Positions 13,477 to 16,082 of a DNA stretch of 16,082 nucleotides are shown piece after piece; positions within the stretch are counted from its first letter, which is position 1, and each line of letters begins with the position of its first letter. The notes below the pieces were generated by a model, which saw only the letters and a program-made list of their open reading frames with translations, had not been told where the DNA came from and ran no database searches. Where the stretch lies: positions 1 to 16,082 of the forward strand of contig NZ_JNWQ01000117.1 in assembly GCF_000716875.1 (NCBI RefSeq), in the 5' to 3' direction. The stretch is from Streptomyces novaecaesareae (GTDB lineage Bacteria > Actinomycetota > Actinomycetes > Streptomycetales > Streptomycetaceae). The translations under genes were made by a program, and so were the position numbers.

Positions 13477-16023
13477 GTGATCGGCGCCCCCGGCACTCCC
13501 CGTTCCATCCGGCGGCCGGCCCGGGCCGCCGTCGCGGTGCTGCTCGCGCTGGCCGCCGCCGTGGTGACCCTGGGCACCGCCGCCCCCGGCGGGCAGGGCG
13601 TCCCCGCGGGCCCGGCCGCGGTGGCCGACCCGGCCGCCGGGCGGATCGTCTTCGCCGGCACGAACCACCGCGGCCTCGGCCGGGTGAACGGCGCGGAGTC
13701 CAGCACCCCGCTCTTCGGGCCCGGCCCGGTCCACTTCGACCGGGACCCCTCGGCCCGCGGCGGCGAACTGGTCTTCACCAGCCTGCGCGACGGCCCGCTG
13801 CCCCAGGTCTACCTGCGCGACGCGGCCGGCGCGGTGCACCGGCTCACCACCGGCATGGACACCGCCCACCCCGCGCTGGCCCCGGACGGCAGGGGCGTGG
13901 TCTTCGAGTCGCTGGAGCCCCGTGCCGACGGCACCTCACAGAACGTCCTGTGGGCGGTCAACCGGGACGGCAGCGGACTGCGCAGGATCACCGACGGCGC
14001 GGCCGACGAGACCCACCCGACGGTCTCGCCCGACGGCAAGTGGATCGCGTACTCCTGCACCGGCGAACCGTCCCACCGCCAGATCTACCTGCGGCCGTTC
14101 ACCGGCGGCGCGCCCGTCAAGGTCACCGACGTGGCCACCGGGGACGCCGTCGACCCGACCTGGAACCCGGTGAACGACGACGCGCACCGCAACCAGATCG
14201 TCTACACCTGGGACAAGGGCGCCGACCAGGGCCGGACCCTGATGCTCACCTCGCCCACCGGCGGCGACAAGGCGTTCTTCCCCGGCACCGGCTCCACCTG
14301 GAAGACCGGCTCCGCCGCCTGGCTGGCCGACGGCAGCGGGGTGCTCTTCCTCAGCGCCGACCTGCTCGACCCCAACAACCCGAGCCCGCAGCCCGACCCG
14401 ACCCAGCCGCCGGTGGTGAACCTGTACCGGGCGCCGACCTGCGACTGCAACCCGCCCCAACTGCTCTACCGGGCCGACCGGCTGACCGCCACGCCGACCT
14501 GGCTGGGCACCCAGAACGAGGGCGGCCCGGTGGTCGAGCAGACCAGCGCCGCCGCCGCGAACATCGCCGACGTCCAGGACGTCCGCCCCGACGGCGGCGA
14601 CCCGCGCGACCTGGGCATCAGCGTGCTCCGGGAGGACCCGGCCGCCGGCGCCAACACGAATCCCGACCCGGCGGCCGACCCGCTCTTCCACCCCCGCCCC
14701 GGCTACGACCCGTGGTACGAGCGGCAGACCTACACGCCCGACGGCCGGCAGATCGTCGTCACCCGCTACGAGGACTCACCGGCCGGGCGGATCCAGCGGA
14801 TCTGGCTGGCCGACGCCGACGGCGCGAACCCGCACCCGATGAACCTCGCCGGGCGCGGCCCGCTCGACCGGGACACCGATCCGTCCGTCTCGCCGGACGG
14901 CCGCCTGATCGTGTTCAGCCGCAACACCCCCGGCACCGGCCAGGAACCGGGACGCCCCGGACGGATCCTGATCGCCGAGGTCTCCACGGGGACGATCGTC
15001 GGCACCGTCCGGCCGCCGGCCGGCCAGGAGGGCGCCTCCGACGGCCAGCCCTTCTGGTCCCCCGACGGCAAGCTGATCGTCTTCTCCCGGACCGCGGTGG
15101 TCAACGGGAACGCCGGCAACCTGCACCTGTGGACCGTGCCCGCCGACGACCTCACCCGGCAGAGCGACCTGAGCCGGACGAACTGCCCGGGCGCCTGCAA
15201 CGTCATCGACGACAGTCCCGCGTTCTCACCCGACGGCCGGCGCATCGCCTTCAACCGCAAGGCCGGCGACGGCGGGAACAACCGGCAGGACGGCGTGCTC
15301 GTCACCTCGCCCACCGGCGGCGACTGCACGGTGGTCCTGCCCACCGGGCTCGACGGGGACAGGGCCGCCTGCACCCGCCCGCTGCCCGACACCTCCGACA
15401 CCGGCCCGTTCCAGCCCCGCGACGTCGCCTGGACGGCGAACAGCGCCCAGCTGGTGCTCACCACCCGCCGCGCCCTGCCGCCGAACTCGCCGGAAGGACT
15501 GGCCCTCTACGACTTCGCCGCCCGCACGCTCACCCCGCTCGACCGGCGGCTGCCGGGCCGCCAGAAGGAGCCGGCCGTCCAGCAGTCCGTCGACCTGGCG
15601 CTCAGCGCGCCCGAGCGCACCCCCGCCGTCCCCGTCGACGGCGGCACCGACGTGACGATCACCGTCACCAACAAGGGCCCCGCGCCCTCGCCCGGCACCG
15701 TCCTCACGGCCTCGGTGCCGACCGGCGCCCGGCTCGGCGCGCTGACCACCCCGGTCGGCCGGTGCGACGCCGGGGCGCTGCGCTGCGACCTCGGCACCCT
15801 GGCGCCGCACGCGGTGGTGCGGGTGACCGCCCGTCTGATCGGCACCCGCAGCGGCACCCAGCCCTTCGGCTGGACCGTCACCGGGACGGTGGCCGACCCG
15901 AACCCCGAGGACGACTCCGCCCGGACCCTCCTGCCGGTACTGGACGCCCCGACGCCCTCACCGACCCCGACGCCGACGCCGACCCCGACGCCGACCGCTT
16001 CGGAGACCCCGACCCCGTCCGGC
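13477..16023 (+). CDS. secreted PD40 (TolB-like) beta-propeller protein with DUF11-like domain, C-terminus missing
   Basis: 849 residues are visible, with no stop before the adapter. GTG start at 13477, with GTGAGG (13465-13470) 6 nt upstream. The N-terminus is a signal peptide: a basic region (RSIRRPARA), a hydrophobic core of about residues 18-35 and a likely cut after the TAA region. About eight or nine PD40-type repeats follow, such as HPTVSPDGKWIAYS, DPSVSPDGRLIVFS, QPFWSPDGKLIVFS and SPAFSPDGRRIAFN, making one or two propellers. Residues ~705-822 form an Ig-like DUF11/CARDB-type domain (VDLALSAP, VTITVTNKGPAPSPG). From 823 comes a Pro-Thr repeat typical of cell-wall-spanning linkers. 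A membrane anchor or sortase signal would lie in the lost part. The role is unknown; propellers of this type bind proteins or glycans outside the cell. Confidence 0.88.
15949..16020 (+). repeat. Pro-Thr coding low-complexity repeat at the contig end
   Basis: Alternating CCG-ACC / CCG-ACG codons encode TPTP-type residues. Such GC-rich short-period sequence commonly breaks short-read assemblies, which fits the contig ending here. Confidence 0.8.
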
Positions 16024-16082
16024 CTGTCTCTTATACACATCTCCGAGCCCACGAGACAGGCAGAAATCTCGTATGCCGTCTT
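16024..16082 (+). other. Illumina Nextera adapter (not genomic)
   Basis: 16024-16042 is the Tn5 mosaic end CTGTCTCTTATACACATCT. It continues as the Nextera read-2 primer complement to 16057. Bases 16058-16065 (AGGCAGAA) equal the i7 index known as N703, and 16066-16082 is the start of the P7 flow-cell sequence (ATCTCGTATGCCGTCTT). The translated frame across it is meaningless. Confidence 0.98.

Noticed and set aside
12337..13869. Upstream extension of the membrane protein frame, making a 986-residue protein
   Set aside because: The extension is antisense to the LuxR-type gene and has Arg/Gly/His-rich shadow composition; the real N-terminus is at ATG 12336.
16024..16082. Tn5 mosaic end as a natural transposon end
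   Set aside because: The sequence continues into the synthetic read-2 primer, an i7 index and P7, so it is library adapter and not a biological transposon.

Overview
The window is a 16 kb stretch of very GC-rich DNA (by eye above 70 % G+C), with GTG/ATG starts, ATGA/GTGA overlaps inside operons and strongly G/C-ending codons. Protein families and promoter shapes point to a streptomycete (Streptomyces or Kitasatospora). It is one assembly contig or its end: the last 59 bases (16024-16082) are Illumina Nextera adapter, so genomic sequence stops at about 16023. The first ~95 bases are clearly less GC-rich than the rest and lie at the other edge.

Left part (1-5570): a 7-bp tandem array (97-159) runs into the ribosome binding site of a translationally coupled three-gene ABC export cassette: ATPase 171-980, permease with a cysteine-containing ectodomain 977-2377, and small membrane protein 2374-2946. 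Convergent to it is an MMPL/RND-type exporter (5236-3005, minus). A 334-bp divergent intergenic region rich in short repeats and dyads separates the exporter from the next block.

Middle part (5571-9167, plus): a coupled two-component system (DesK/NarL-type sensor kinase and LuxR-type response regulator), then a TetR-family regulator and a class I SAM methyltransferase. The last two have no visible ribosome binding site and appear to be leaderless, each with a TANNNT box exactly 6 nt before the ATG.

Right part (9198-16023): genes that by family belong with extracellular or cytoplasmic contractile injection systems (eCIS/CIS). A DUF4157 ('eCIS core', HExxH) protein with an unassigned C-terminal domain is on the minus strand. 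Upstream of it is a minus-strand single-pass membrane protein of the streptomycete 'hydrolytic protein' family. Divergent from that is a LuxR-type regulator with an atypical receiver domain, then a secreted PD40 beta-propeller/DUF11-like protein cut off by the contig end inside a Pro-Thr repeat. No tube, sheath, baseplate or AAA+ genes of a CIS are in the window, so this is an accessory or edge segment of such a locus at best. A 40-bp direct repeat (8336-8375 and 10555-10594) brackets the methyltransferase and DUF4157 genes.

The best candidate for something undescribed is the DUF4157 protein with its uncharacterised aromatic-rich C-terminal domain, set between repeats and next to CIS-linked membrane and regulatory genes. 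The main caution is the untrimmed adapter at the right end.
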